Shown: in pieces, positions 42,432 through 50,987 of the stretch
How the letters are laid out: each line of letters opens with the position of its first letter
Position numbering within the stretch: position 1 is the stretch's first letter
Origin: Nonomuraea montanisoli
GTDB lineage: Bacteria; Actinomycetota; Actinomycetes; Streptosporangiales; Streptosporangiaceae
Assembly: GCF_013363975.1 (NCBI RefSeq)
Contig: NZ_JABWGN010000018.1
Coordinates: forward strand, 164,266-228,265
DNA: 64,000 bases
Reading direction: 5' to 3'
Program-made: the position numbers and the translations under genes
Notes under the pieces: generated by a model
Seen by the model: only the letters and a program-made list of their open reading frames with translations
The model's database searches: none
Told to the model about the DNA's origin: nothing

Positions 42432-43553
42432 GTGACCGCCTCACCATCGACCACCTCCAGCGTGATCCCCACCCTGCCGGGCCGCTACTACACCGATCCG
42501 GAGCTCTTCGCGCTGGAGCAGAAGAACATCTTCGAGGCGATGTGGTTCTGCGTGGTGCGCTCGTCCGACCTGCCCAAGCCGGGCTCGTTCAAGACGGTGC
42601 AGGTCGGCACCGAGAACTTGATCATCAGCCGGGCGCGTGACGGGTCGATCCGCGCCTTCTACAACGTGTGCCGGCACCGCGGCGCGACCCTCTGCACGGA
42701 GGAGTCGGGCGAGGTGAAGCGCGCCTTCCAGTGTCCGTACCACGCGTGGACCTACGACCTGGACGGCAAGCTGATCGCGGCGCCCAACCTGAGCAAGATG
42801 ACCGACCTGGACCGCGTGCAGTACGGGCTGGTCAAGGCGCACGTGCGGGAGTGGCTCGGCTACGTGTGGGTCTGCCTGGCCGAGAACCCGCCGTCGTTCG
42901 AGCAGGACGTGCAGGGCGCGGTGGTGGAGCGGCTGGGCTCCCTGGAGCTGATCGACAACTACGGTGTGGCCGAGCTGGAGGTGGGCCGGCGCATCGTCTA
43001 CGACGTCAAGGCCAACTGGAAGCTCATCGTCGAGAACTTCATGGAGTGCTACCACTGCGCCACGATCCACCCCGAGCTGACCGAGGTCCTGCCGGAGTTC
43101 GCCGACGGCTACGCCGCGCAGTACTTCGTGGGCCACGGCGCCGAGTTCGGCGAGCAGATCGAGGGCTTCACCGTGGACGGCTCGGCCGGGCTCGACCGCA
43201 TCCCGGGCGTGAGCGAGGACCAGGACCGCCGCTACTACGCGATCACCATCAAGCCGCAGGTGTTCATCAACCTGGTGCCCGATCACGTTATCCTGCACCG
43301 CATGTTCCCCTTGGCGGTGGACCGCACGGTCGTGGAGTGCGACTGGCTGTACCTGCCCGACGTCGTGGCGAGCGGCAAGGACCTCGACAAGTCCGTCGAG
43401 CTCTTCCACCGGGTCAACGAGCAGGACTTCGACGCCTGCGAGCGCTGCCAGCCGGCGATGAGCTCGCGCACGTACGCGGAGGGCGGCGTGCTCGTCCCCA
43501 GCGAGCACCACATCGGCGCCTTCCACGAGTGGGTCCAGGACCGGATCGGCTAG
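42432..43553 (+). CDS. Rieske non-heme iron oxygenase, glycine betaine demethylase-like (GbcA type)
   Basis: 373 aa. The Rieske cluster ligands are CRHRGATLC and CPYHAWTY (residues about 80-105); the mononuclear iron site is in ENFMECYHCATIHPEL near residue 205-220 with a distal acidic residue in VNEQDFDACERCQ. It begins with a GTG at 42432 behind AGAGGAG. Its context of a ferredoxin, a reductase, formaldehyde oxidation and dimethylglycine/sarcosine enzymes points to conversion of glycine betaine to dimethylglycine and formaldehyde, as for GbcA. Stachydrine or carnitine oxygenases are related alternatives. Confidence 0.88.
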   Translation: MTASPSTTSSVIPTLPGRYYTDPELFALEQKNIFEAMWFCVVRSSDLPKPGSFKTVQVGTENLIISRARDGSIRAFYNVCRHRGATLCTEESGEVKRAFQCPYHAWTYDLDGKLIAAPNLSKMTDLDRVQYGLVKAHVREWLGYVWVCLAENPPSFEQDVQGAVVERLGSLELIDNYGVAELEVGRRIVYDVKANWKLIVENFMECYHCATIHPELTEVLPEFADGYAAQYFVGHGAEFGEQIEGFTVDGSAGLDRIPGVSEDQDRRYYAITIKPQVFINLVPDHVILHRMFPLAVDRTVVECDWLYLPDVVASGKDLDKSVELFHRVNEQDFDACERCQPAMSSRTYAEGGVLVPSEHHIGAFHEWVQDRIG

Positions 43554-43555
43554 CG

Positions 43556-45802
43556 GTGAGCGGCGAGGACGAGGAGGACCCGCGCGTCCGCCCGCCCAAG
43601 GACTGGGCGGGCGGCCTGCCCGCGGTGGGGCACGCGATGCAGATCGCCCACCAGCAGATGGGCGCCGCCCGCTCCGTGCGGACGCTGCTGCTGGTCAACC
43701 AGAAGAACGGCTTCGACTGTCCCGGCTGCGCCTGGCCGGAGGGCGAGCACCGCAGCCCCGCGGAGTTCTGCGAGAACGGGGCGAAGGCCGTCGCCGAGGA
43801 GGCCACCACGCGCCGGGTCGGGCCGGAGTTCTTCGCCGCCCATCCGGTGCGCGACCTGGCCACCCGCACCGACTACTGGCTCGGCCAGCAGGGACGGCTG
43901 ACCGAGCCGATGCACAAGCCGCCCGGCTCCGACCACTACGTGCCGATCGGCTGGGCGCGGGCGTTCGAGATCGTCGCCAGGGAGCTGCGCGCCCTCGGCA
44001 GCCCCGACGAGGCCGTCTTCTACACCTCGGGCCGCACCTCGAACGAGGCGGCCTTCGCCTACCAGCTGCTCGTGCGGCGGCTGGGCACCAACAACCTGCC
44101 GGACTGCTCGAACATGTGCCACGAGTCCAGCGGCTCGGCGCTGACCGAGACGCTGGGCATCGGCAAGGGCACGGTGTCGCTGGACGACCTGCACCGCGCC
44201 GAGCTGATCTTCGTGGTGGGGCAGAACCCCGGCACGAACCATCCCCGCATGCTGACCGCGCTGGAGCGGGCCAAGCGCGGCGGGGCGCGGATCATCGCCG
44301 TCAACCCGCTGCCCGAGGCGGGCCTGCTGCGCTTCAAGAACCCGCAGCGCCCCTCCGGGCTGGGCCGCGGCACCACGCTGGCCGACCGTTTCCTGCAGAT
44401 CCGGCTCAACGGGGACATGGCGCTGTTCCAGGCGCTGTCGCTGCTGCTGCTCGACACCGCCGACCGGCGTTTCGTCGATGAGCACACGTACGGGTTCGAG
44501 GCGTGGGAGAAGCACCTGCGCGACCTCGACTGGGAGAAGGTCCTGGCGGCGACCGGCCTGTCGCGGGAGGAGCTGGAGGAGACGGCCCGCGACGTGCGCG
44601 CGGCGGGCTCGGTCGTCGTCTGCTGGGCCATGGGGCTGACGCAGCACCGCAACTCGGTGGCGACGATCAGGGAGGTGGTCAACTTCCTGCTGCTGCGCGG
44701 CAACGTCGGGCGTCCCGGCGCGGGCGTGTGCCCGGTGCGCGGCCACTCCAACGTGCAGGGCGACCGGACCATGGGCATCTACGAGAAGCCCTCGGCCGCC
44801 TTCCTCGACGCGCTGGGCGGGGAGTTCGGGTTCGAGCCGCCGCGCCGCCACGGGCTCGACACGGTGGACGCGATCCGCGCCATGCGCGACGGGTCGGTCA
44901 AGGTCTTCTTCGGCATGGGCGGCAACTTCGTCCGGGCGACACCCGACAGCGACGTGACGGAGGCCGCGCTGCGCCGTACCCGGCTGACCGTGCAGGTGTC
45001 CACCAAGCTCAACCGCTCGCACGCGGTGTGCGGCGAGGAGGCCCTCATCCTGCCGGTGCTGGGACGCACCGAGCGCGACGAGGCGGGCTACGTCACGGTC
45101 GAGGACTCCATGGGGCTCGTCCACGCCTCCCGGGGCAGGCTGAGACCCGCCTCGCCGCACCTGCTCTCGGAGGCGGCGGTGGTCTGCCGGCTGGCCCGGG
45201 AGCTGTTCGGCGACGACCCGCACGTGCCGTGGGCGGAGTTCGAGCGCGACCACGGCGCGATCAGGGACCGCATCGCGCGGGTCGTCCCCGGCTTCGAGGA
45301 CTTCAACGCGCGGGCGCCCGGCGGGTTCGCGCTGCCCAACGCGCCGAGGGACGAGCGCCGCTTCCCGACGGCCACGGGCAGGGCCAACTTCACCGTCAAC
45401 GCGCTGGAGGTGCTGGACGTGCCTCCAGGCCGCCTGCTGCTCCAGACGGTGCGCAGCCACGACCAGTACAACACCACGATCTACGGCCTCGACGACCGCT
45501 ACCGCGGGGTCAAGGCGGGCCGCCGGGTGGTCTTCGTGCACCCCGATGACCTGGCCGAGCGCGAGCTGGCCGACGGCGACCTGGTGGACCTGGTCAGCGA
45601 GTGGCCGGACGGCGAGCGCACGGCCCCGGGGTTCAGGGTGATCGCCTACCCCACGGCCCGCGGCTGCTGCGCGGCCTACTTCCCGGAGACGAACGTGCTG
45701 GTGCCGCTCGACTCGGTGGCCGAGACCTCCAACACCCCGACCTCGAAGAGCGTGGTGATCCGGCTGGTGCGGGCTAGCCCGCGTAGCCCAGCCGGCGGCT
45801 GA
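43556..45802 (+). CDS. Molybdopterin oxidoreductase, formate dehydrogenase-like (FdhF/YdeP family)
   Basis: 748 aa from the GTG at 43556, 2 bp after the oxygenase stop. The N-terminal KNGFDCPGCAWPEG is the family signature (no full [4Fe-4S] ligand set). The bis-MGD domains carry SNMCHESSGSAL, VVGQNPGTNHPRML and NFLLLRGNVGRPGAGVCPVRGHSNVQGDRT, and the C-terminal dinucleotide domain has VRSHDQYNTTIYGLDDRYRG. Members of this group act as NAD-independent formate or related oxidoreductases. Here it would burn formate from mycothiol-linked formaldehyde oxidation and PurU (inference). Its last 29 bases overlap the convergent iclR gene. Confidence 0.85.
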   Translation: MSGEDEEDPRVRPPKDWAGGLPAVGHAMQIAHQQMGAARSVRTLLLVNQKNGFDCPGCAWPEGEHRSPAEFCENGAKAVAEEATTRRVGPEFFAAHPVRDLATRTDYWLGQQGRLTEPMHKPPGSDHYVPIGWARAFEIVARELRALGSPDEAVFYTSGRTSNEAAFAYQLLVRRLGTNNLPDCSNMCHESSGSALTETLGIGKGTVSLDDLHRAELIFVVGQNPGTNHPRMLTALERAKRGGARIIAVNPLPEAGLLRFKNPQRPSGLGRGTTLADRFLQIRLNGDMALFQALSLLLLDTADRRFVDEHTYGFEAWEKHLRDLDWEKVLAATGLSREELEETARDVRAAGSVVVCWAMGLTQHRNSVATIREVVNFLLLRGNVGRPGAGVCPVRGHSNVQGDRTMGIYEKPSAAFLDALGGEFGFEPPRRHGLDTVDAIRAMRDGSVKVFFGMGGNFVRATPDSDVTEAALRRTRLTVQVSTKLNRSHAVCGEEALILPVLGRTERDEAGYVTVEDSMGLVHASRGRLRPASPHLLSEAAVVCRLARELFGDDPHVPWAEFERDHGAIRDRIARVVPGFEDFNARAPGGFALPNAPRDERRFPTATGRANFTVNALEVLDVPPGRLLLQTVRSHDQYNTTIYGLDDRYRGVKAGRRVVFVHPDDLAERELADGDLVDLVSEWPDGERTAPGFRVIAYPTARGCCAAYFPETNVLVPLDSVAETSNTPTSKSVVIRLVRASPRSPAGG

Positions 45803-46547
45803 TCTCCTCGGCGCCGCCGATGAGGACGGGGGCGAGCTCCCGCATGCGCTCGCCGCTGAACCGGTAGGCGGGCCCGGACGCGCTGACCGCGGCGACGACC
45901 TCGCCGTGGTAGGCGCGGATGGGCGCGGCCATGGCGTTCAGCCCGTCCTCCAGCTCCTCCAGGGTGTAGGCGCAGCCCGTCGTGCGGACCTCGGCGAGCT
46001 GCTCCTGGAGCTTGTCGACGTCGGTGACGGTCCGTGGCGTGAGGCTCTCCAGGTGGACGCCGGACAGCAGCCGGGAGCGCTCGTTGTCGTCGAGGTAGGC
46101 GAGGAGCACCTTGCCGCTGGAGGTGGCGTGCAGCGGGGTGATCTGGCCGACCCAGTTGTACGCGGTGACGGCCGAGGGGCCGCGGACCTGGTCGAGGTTG
46201 ACCGCGTAGGCTGAACGGAGCACGGCGATGTTGACCGTCTCGCCGATCTCCTCGGCCAGGCGGTGGCAGACGGGCCGCGCGCGCTGGGTGACGTCCATCT
46301 GCGTGCTGACCCCGCCGGCCAGGCGGATGATGCCGAAGCCGAGCCGGTACTTCCCGCGGTCCTCGGCCTGTTCGACCAGGCCGCGTGCCTCCAGCGCGCC
46401 GAGCAGCCGGAACGCCGTCGACTTGTGCACGTCGATCTCCGCCGCGACCTCGCTCACTCCCGCCTCGCCCCGGCGGGAGAGGATCTCCAGGACGCTGATC
46501 GCCCGGTCGACCGACTGCACACCGCCACTGCCCGACTCGTTGCTCAT
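45774..46547 (-). CDS. IclR-family regulator of the choline/betaine locus
   Basis: 257 aa. The N-terminal winged HTH reads SVDRAISVLEILSRRGEAGVSEVAAEIDVHKSTAFRLL in segments typical of IclR; the C-terminal effector domain includes TSSGKVLLAYL and AAVSASGPAYRF. It is divergent from the choline dehydrogenase gene, and five 15-bp dyads of the type TTGCG-N5-CGCAA lie upstream of the surrounding transcription units, so it is the obvious local regulator. The effector is probably choline, betaine or a breakdown product (inference). Whether it represses or activates is not shown, though sites downstream of the -10 favour repression. Confidence 0.88.
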   Translation of the reverse strand: MSNESGSGGVQSVDRAISVLEILSRRGEAGVSEVAAEIDVHKSTAFRLLGALEARGLVEQAEDRGKYRLGFGIIRLAGGVSTQMDVTQRARPVCHRLAEEIGETVNIAVLRSAYAVNLDQVRGPSAVTAYNWVGQITPLHATSSGKVLLAYLDDNERSRLLSGVHLESLTPRTVTDVDKLQEQLAEVRTTGCAYTLEELEDGLNAMAAPIRAYHGEVVAAVSASGPAYRFSGERMRELAPVLIGGAEEISRRLGYAG

Positions 46548-46614
46548 AGCGAAACTGTAAGTGCTTTGAGGAACTTCCGTCGATCGCAGCAGGAAAAGAT
46601 CTGTTGTTGCGACT

Positions 46615-46655
46615 AGTGAAACGCAGTGCGTATGGCGCTACGATTTGGTGAAACG
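46615..46655. promoter_or_regulatory. iclR-betA divergent control region with IclR-type dyad
   Basis: GTGCGTATGGCGCTA at 46626-46640 fits the IclR dyad with seven of ten positions. It is flanked by a direct repeat of GTGAAACG at 46615-46622 and 46648-46655, spaced by three helical turns. This is the only spacer between the regulator and the dehydrogenase, so it should also give autoregulation. Confidence 0.6.
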
Positions 46656-46674
46656 TGCGATGAGACGAGGCACT

Positions 46675-48318
46675 ATGACGTCACACCACTACGACTTCGT
46701 CATCGTCGGAGGCGGCTCGGCCGGCTGCGCTCTGGCCAACCGGCTTTCCGCGGATCCCGGCACACGGGTGCTGGTCCTGGAGGCCGGCCGGCCGGACTAT
46801 CCGTGGGACGTGTTCATCCACATGCCCGCCGCCCTCCCCTTCCCGATCGGCAACCGCTTCTACGACTGGCGGTACGAGTCCGAGCCGGAACCGTTCATGC
46901 ACGACCGGCGGATCTACCACGCCCGCGGGAAGGTGCTCGGCGGCTCCAGCAGCATCAACGGCATGATCTTCCAGCGGGGCAACCCCATGGACTACGAGCG
47001 CTGGGGCGCCGACCCGGGGATGAAGAACTGGGACTACGCCCACTGCCTGCCGTACTTCAAGCGGATGGAGAACTGCCTGGGCGATCCGGGCACGCCCTTC
47101 CGCGGCCATGACGGACCGCTGGTCATGGAGCGCGGGCCGGCCACCACGCCGCTGTTCGGGGCGTTCTTCGAGGCCGTCCAGCAGGCCGGCTACCCCCTGA
47201 CGGACGACGTCAACGGCTACCGCCAGGAGGGCTTCGCCCGCTTCGACCGCAACATCCGCAACGGCCGCCGGCTCAGCGCCGCCCGCGCCTACCTGCACCC
47301 CGTGCTCAACCGGCCCAACCTCACGGTCAAGACCCGCGCGTTCGTGTCGAGGATCCTCTTCGAGGGCACGCGGGCGGTCGGTGTGGAGTACGACGGCGGC
47401 ACCGTGCGCGCCAAGGAGGTCATCCTGGCCGGCGGCGCCATCAACTCGCCGCAACTGCTCCAGTTGTCCGGCGTCGGCAACGCCAAGGAGCTGGGCGCCC
47501 TCGGCATCGACGTGGTGCACGACCTGCCGGGCGTCGGCGAGAACCTGCAGGACCACCTGGAGGTCTACATCCAGCACGGCTGCTCCCAGCCGGTCTCGAT
47601 GCAGCCCAACCTGCAGAAGTGGCGCCATCCGTGGATCGGCGCGCAGTGGCTGTTCCTGCGCAAGGGGCCCGGGGCGACCAACCACTTCGAGGCGGGCGGG
47701 TTCGTCCGCAGCAACGACGACGTCGAGTACCCCAACCTGATGTTCCACTTCCTGCCCATCGCCGTGCGCTACGACGGCTCGGCGCCCGCGGGCGGGCACG
47801 GCTACCAGGTGCACGTCGGGCCGATGTACTCCGACGCCCGCGGCTCGGTGAAGATCAAGAGCACCGACCCCCGGCAGCATCCGGCCCTGAGGTTCAACTA
47901 CCTGTCCACCGAGCAGGACCGCAGGGAGTGGGTGGAGGCCGTCAGGGTCGCCCGCAGCATCCTCGGCCAGCCCGCCCTGGGCGCGTTCAGCACCGGCGAG
48001 GTGTCGCCGGGGCCGTCCGTGGAGACCGACGAGGAGATCCTCGACTGGGTCGCGCGGGACGGCGAGACGGCGCTGCACCCCTCCTGCACGGCCAGGATGG
48101 GCATCGACGAGATGTCCGTGCTCGACCCGGAGACCATGCGGGTCCACGGCGTCGAGGGGCTGCGCGTGGTGGACGCCTCGGCCATGCCGTACGTCACCAA
48201 CGGCAACATCTACGCGCCGGTCATGATGCTGGCGGAGAAGGCGGCCGACCTGATCCTCGGCAACACCCCGCTCCCGCCCGAGACCACCGCGTTCTACCGG
48301 CACCGCTCCCAGGCATAG
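46675..48318 (+). CDS. betA: Choline dehydrogenase-like GMC flavoenzyme
   Basis: 547 aa. FAD-binding FVIVGGGSAGCALANRLS opens the protein; GMC signature 1 is in GKVLGGSSSINGMIFQRG and signature 2 in AGGAINSPQLLQLSGVG. The catalytic His lies in LHPSCTARMG near residue 470. It oxidises choline to betaine aldehyde. The ATG at 46675 behind AGACGAGG is chosen over ATGs at 46645 and 46660 because the family starts there. It is divergent from the IclR gene, and the aldehyde dehydrogenase for the next step is 1.2 kb downstream across the convergent purU. Confidence 0.9.
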   Translation: MTSHHYDFVIVGGGSAGCALANRLSADPGTRVLVLEAGRPDYPWDVFIHMPAALPFPIGNRFYDWRYESEPEPFMHDRRIYHARGKVLGGSSSINGMIFQRGNPMDYERWGADPGMKNWDYAHCLPYFKRMENCLGDPGTPFRGHDGPLVMERGPATTPLFGAFFEAVQQAGYPLTDDVNGYRQEGFARFDRNIRNGRRLSAARAYLHPVLNRPNLTVKTRAFVSRILFEGTRAVGVEYDGGTVRAKEVILAGGAINSPQLLQLSGVGNAKELGALGIDVVHDLPGVGENLQDHLEVYIQHGCSQPVSMQPNLQKWRHPWIGAQWLFLRKGPGATNHFEAGGFVRSNDDVEYPNLMFHFLPIAVRYDGSAPAGGHGYQVHVGPMYSDARGSVKIKSTDPRQHPALRFNYLSTEQDRREWVEAVRVARSILGQPALGAFSTGEVSPGPSVETDEEILDWVARDGETALHPSCTARMGIDEMSVLDPETMRVHGVEGLRVVDASAMPYVTNGNIYAPVMMLAEKAADLILGNTPLPPETTAFYRHRSQA

Positions 48319-48346
48319 AGCCCAGGCATAGAGCCCAGGCATAGAA
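48308..48346 (+). repeat. 13-bp tandem repeat, 3 copies, over the betA stop codon
   Basis: CCCAGGCATAGAG is repeated three times, the last copy ending in A. The betA stop TAG lies in the first unit. Since 13 is not a multiple of three, extra copies move the frame but each carries its own TAG in some phase. Confidence 0.9.
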
Positions 48347-48386
48347 AGGAGGCGGTGGGGGCCCGCCGCGGTCCCCACCGCCTCCT
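48347..48386. terminator. Bidirectional hairpin terminator between betA and purU
   Basis: Arms 48347-48360 (AGGAGGCGGTGGGG) and 48373-48386 are perfect complements around a 12-nt loop. The two genes converge on it, so it can stop transcription from both sides. Confidence 0.8.
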
Positions 48387-48404
48387 GGCTCTTCTCCGTC
48401 GCCC

Positions 48405-49268
48405 TCAGCGGAAGACGACTGTGCGGTCCCCGTTGAGCAGGACGCGGTGCTCGCTGTGCCACTTCACGGCCCGGGCGAGCACCTGTGCCTCGACGTCCCT
48501 GCCCGCCGCGCTCAGGTCCTCCGGGTCGAGCTCGTGGTCCACCCGCGCCACGTCCTGCTCGATGATGGGGCCCTCGTCGAGGTCCGCCGTGACGTAGTGC
48601 GCGGTCGCGCCGATGAGCTTCACGCCGCGCTCGTGCGCCTGGTGGTACGGCTTGGCGCCCTTGAAGCCCGGCAGGAAGGAGTGGTGGATGTTGATGGCCC
48701 GGCCTTCGAGCCGCTTGCACGTGTCGTCGGACAGGATCTGCATGTAGCGGGCCAGCACGACGAGGTCGGCGTCGTACTCCTCGACCAGCTCCAGCACCCT
48801 GGCCTCGGACTCGGCCTTGGTGTCCGGGGTGACGGGCAGGTGGTGGAACGGCACGCCGTAGGAGGCGGCCAGCGGTTCGAGGTCGGGGTGGTTGGAGACG
48901 ATCGCCGGGATCTCGATGTTCAGGCCGCCGACCTGCTTGCGGAAGAGCAGGTCGTTCACGCAGTGGCCGAACTTCGAGACCATGATGAGCGACCTGGTGG
49001 GCGTCGCGGCGTCGTTGAGCCGCCAGGTCATCTGGAAGGACTCGCCGACGTAGGTGAAGCCGGCGCGCAGCTCGTCGAGGCCGTGCTGGGCCGCGAAGTG
49101 CACGCGCATGAAGAAGCCGCCGCCCCGGCGGTCGTTGAACTGCTTGCTCTGGAGCATGTTGCCGCCGTGCTGTACCAGGAAGCTCGTCACCGCGTACACG
49201 ATGCCCGGCTTGTCGGCACAGGAGACCGTGAGGATGAACTCGCGTCCAGGATCGGGCCGAGGAGACAT
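48405..49268 (-). CDS. purU: Formyltetrahydrofolate deformylase
   Basis: 287 aa. The N-terminal ACT domain has FILTVSCADKPGIVYAVTSF, and the formyltransferase-type domain carries IVSNHPDLEPLA, the catalytic NIHHSFLPGFKGAKPYHQA and HYVTADLDEGPII. It splits 10-formyl-THF to formate and THF, returning folate for the methyl groups loaded during dimethylglycine and sarcosine oxidation. The ATG at 49268 has CCAGGAGGTG just upstream. It is divergent from the aldehyde dehydrogenase gene, sharing a spacer with two IclR-type dyads. purU is a frequent member of sarcosine oxidase clusters. Confidence 0.93.
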   Translation of the reverse strand: MSPRPDPGREFILTVSCADKPGIVYAVTSFLVQHGGNMLQSKQFNDRRGGGFFMRVHFAAQHGLDELRAGFTYVGESFQMTWRLNDAATPTRSLIMVSKFGHCVNDLLFRKQVGGLNIEIPAIVSNHPDLEPLAASYGVPFHHLPVTPDTKAESEARVLELVEEYDADLVVLARYMQILSDDTCKRLEGRAINIHHSFLPGFKGAKPYHQAHERGVKLIGATAHYVTADLDEGPIIEQDVARVDHELDPEDLSAAGRDVEAQVLARAVKWHSEHRVLLNGDRTVVFR

Positions 49269-49289
49269 CGCACCTCCTGGTGTTGCGTG

Positions 49290-49304
49290 TTGCGTATGAC
49301 GCAA
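49290..49304. promoter_or_regulatory. IclR-type operator TTGCGTATGACGCAA
   Basis: This is the only perfect dyad of the set, all ten arm positions matching, 22 bp upstream of purU. An extra TTGCG half-site (49283-49287) and a CGCAA half-site (49319-49323) flank it. Confidence 0.75.
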
Positions 49305-49413
49305 GACGGTGATGTATACGCAACAGCGTGATGTCCTGGCACGCTCCAGTCAAGAGGGGGCGGGGAAGAGCGAAAGCGCAGCGTAAGGATTCGGCGGGGA
49401 TTTGCCCCAGGTC

Positions 49414-49442
49414 TTGACGAATCGGGAACGGCCGTCGATTCT
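49414..49442 (+). promoter_or_regulatory. Promoter of the betB-proVWX operon
   Basis: TTGACG at 49414-49419 and GATTCT at 49437-49442 are 17 bp apart, as at 39086 and 55188. The IclR-type dyad follows 20 bp downstream. Confidence 0.55.
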
Positions 49443-49462
49443 GTTCCCCATTAAGCATTGCC

Positions 49463-49477
49463 TTGCGCAGTACGCAA
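49463..49477. promoter_or_regulatory. IclR-type operator TTGCGCAGTACGCAA
   Basis: The arms TTGCG and CGCAA are perfect; only the 5-bp spacer differs from the other sites. It lies between the -10 and the start codon of betB. Confidence 0.7.
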
Positions 49478-49494
49478 CGATCAAAGGTGTGCCG

Positions 49495-50955
49495 ATGACC
49501 GATCTCTACATCGGCGGCACGTGGACCAAGCCAGCCGACGGTGGCCAGCGCAGCATTCACTCGCCCGCCGACGGCAGTCTCGTTACCACGGTCGCAGAAG
49601 CCACCGCGACCGACGCCGTGGCCGCGATCCAGGCCGCCAGGCAGGCGTTCGACCACGGACCCTGGCCGGGCACCCCGGCCCGGGAGCGCGGCGCCCTCCT
49701 CCACCGGGTCGCCGACCTGCTGGAGCGCGACCGGGCGGAGTTCGCCCGCGCCGAGTCGGGTGACACCGGCAAGCGTGTCGTGGAGAGCGAGTACGACGTC
49801 GACGACTCCGTCTCCTCCCTACGCTACTTCGCCGGCGTCGCCGGCACCGACGCGGGACGCGTGGTGGACACCGGCCGCGACGACGCGATCAGCCGGATCG
49901 TGTACGAACCGGTCGGCGTGTGCGGCCTGATCACCCCCTGGAACTACCCACTCCTGCAGGCGACCTGGAAGGTCGCCCCCGCCCTGGCGGCGGGCAACAC
50001 CTTCGTCCTCAAGCCCAGCGAGCTCACCCCGAGCACCGCGATCCTGCTGATGCGCGCGCTGGAGGAGGCGGGCCTGCCCGCGGGCGTCGCCAACCTGGTG
50101 CTCGGCGCCGGGGCGGCGGCCGGCGCGCCGCTCGCCGAGCACCCGGACGTGGACCTGGTGTCGTTCACCGGCGGCCTGGACACCGGGCGGCGCCTCATGG
50201 CCGCGGCTTCGTCCACGGTCAAGCGGGTGGCACTCGAGCTCGGCGGGAAGAACCCCAACGTGGTCTTCGCCGACGCCGACTTCGAAGCGGCGGTCGACTT
50301 CGCGCTCACGGCCGTGTTCCTGCACTCGGGCCAGGTGTGCTCGGCCGGTGCCCGGCTGCTCGTGGAGGACTCCCTGCACGACGCGTTCGTCGACGAGGTC
50401 GTCCGGCGGGCCGAGCTGATCCGCCTGGGCGGGCCGTACGACCCGGAGGCCCACACGGGCCCGCTCATCTCCGCCGCGCACCTCGCCAAGGTGGAGGAGT
50501 ACGTGGCCGCGGGCCTCGCCGAGGGCGCCGTGCTGCGCTGCGGCGGCTACCGGCCCGAGGGCCCCGGCTTCTTCTACCGGCCCACCGTCCTCGACGAGTG
50601 CAAGCAGGGCATGCGCGTGGTGCGCGAGGAGTCGTTCGGCCCCGTGCTGACCGTCGAGCGCTTCACCACCGAGGACGAGGCCGTCCGGCTCGCCAACGAC
50701 ACCGAGTACGGCCTGGCCGGCGCCGTCTGGACCCAGGACGCGGGCAAGGCGCAGCGGGTGGCCGGCCGGCTGCGCCACGGCACGGTGTGGATCAACGACT
50801 ACCACCCCTACGTGCCGCAGGCCGAGTGGGGTGGCTTCAAGCAGTCCGGCATCGGCCGCGAGCTCGGGCCGACCGGGCTGGACGAGTACCGAGAGATCAA
50901 GCATGTGTGGCAGAACATCCGCCCGCGCGCCCAGAAGTGGTTCCCAGCGAACTGA
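49495..50955 (+). CDS. betB: Betaine aldehyde dehydrogenase
   Basis: 486 aa, standard ALDH length. The NAD site follows CGLITPWNYPLLQATWKVAPAL; the general base Glu is in VALELGGKNPNVVF and the nucleophile Cys in HSGQVCSAGARLL near residue 285. It oxidises betaine aldehyde to glycine betaine with NAD(P)+. The ATG at 49495 starts the family sequence MTDLYIGGTW; the frame upstream is non-coding and carries the operator. It heads an operon with proV, 32 bp downstream. The family has broad aldehyde specificity, but the neighbours support betaine aldehyde. Confidence 0.92.
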   Translation: MTDLYIGGTWTKPADGGQRSIHSPADGSLVTTVAEATATDAVAAIQAARQAFDHGPWPGTPARERGALLHRVADLLERDRAEFARAESGDTGKRVVESEYDVDDSVSSLRYFAGVAGTDAGRVVDTGRDDAISRIVYEPVGVCGLITPWNYPLLQATWKVAPALAAGNTFVLKPSELTPSTAILLMRALEEAGLPAGVANLVLGAGAAAGAPLAEHPDVDLVSFTGGLDTGRRLMAAASSTVKRVALELGGKNPNVVFADADFEAAVDFALTAVFLHSGQVCSAGARLLVEDSLHDAFVDEVVRRAELIRLGGPYDPEAHTGPLISAAHLAKVEEYVAAGLAEGAVLRCGGYRPEGPGFFYRPTVLDECKQGMRVVREESFGPVLTVERFTTEDEAVRLANDTEYGLAGAVWTQDAGKAQRVAGRLRHGTVWINDYHPYVPQAEWGGFKQSGIGRELGPTGLDEYREIKHVWQNIRPRAQKWFPAN

Positions 50956-50987
50956 CGCTCCGAAGACCAACGCTCTGAGAGGTGGTC

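Noticed and set aside
46681..49704. 1007-aa open frame on the minus strand
   Set aside because: It runs across betA and purU in a different frame, is low complexity, and has no family features.
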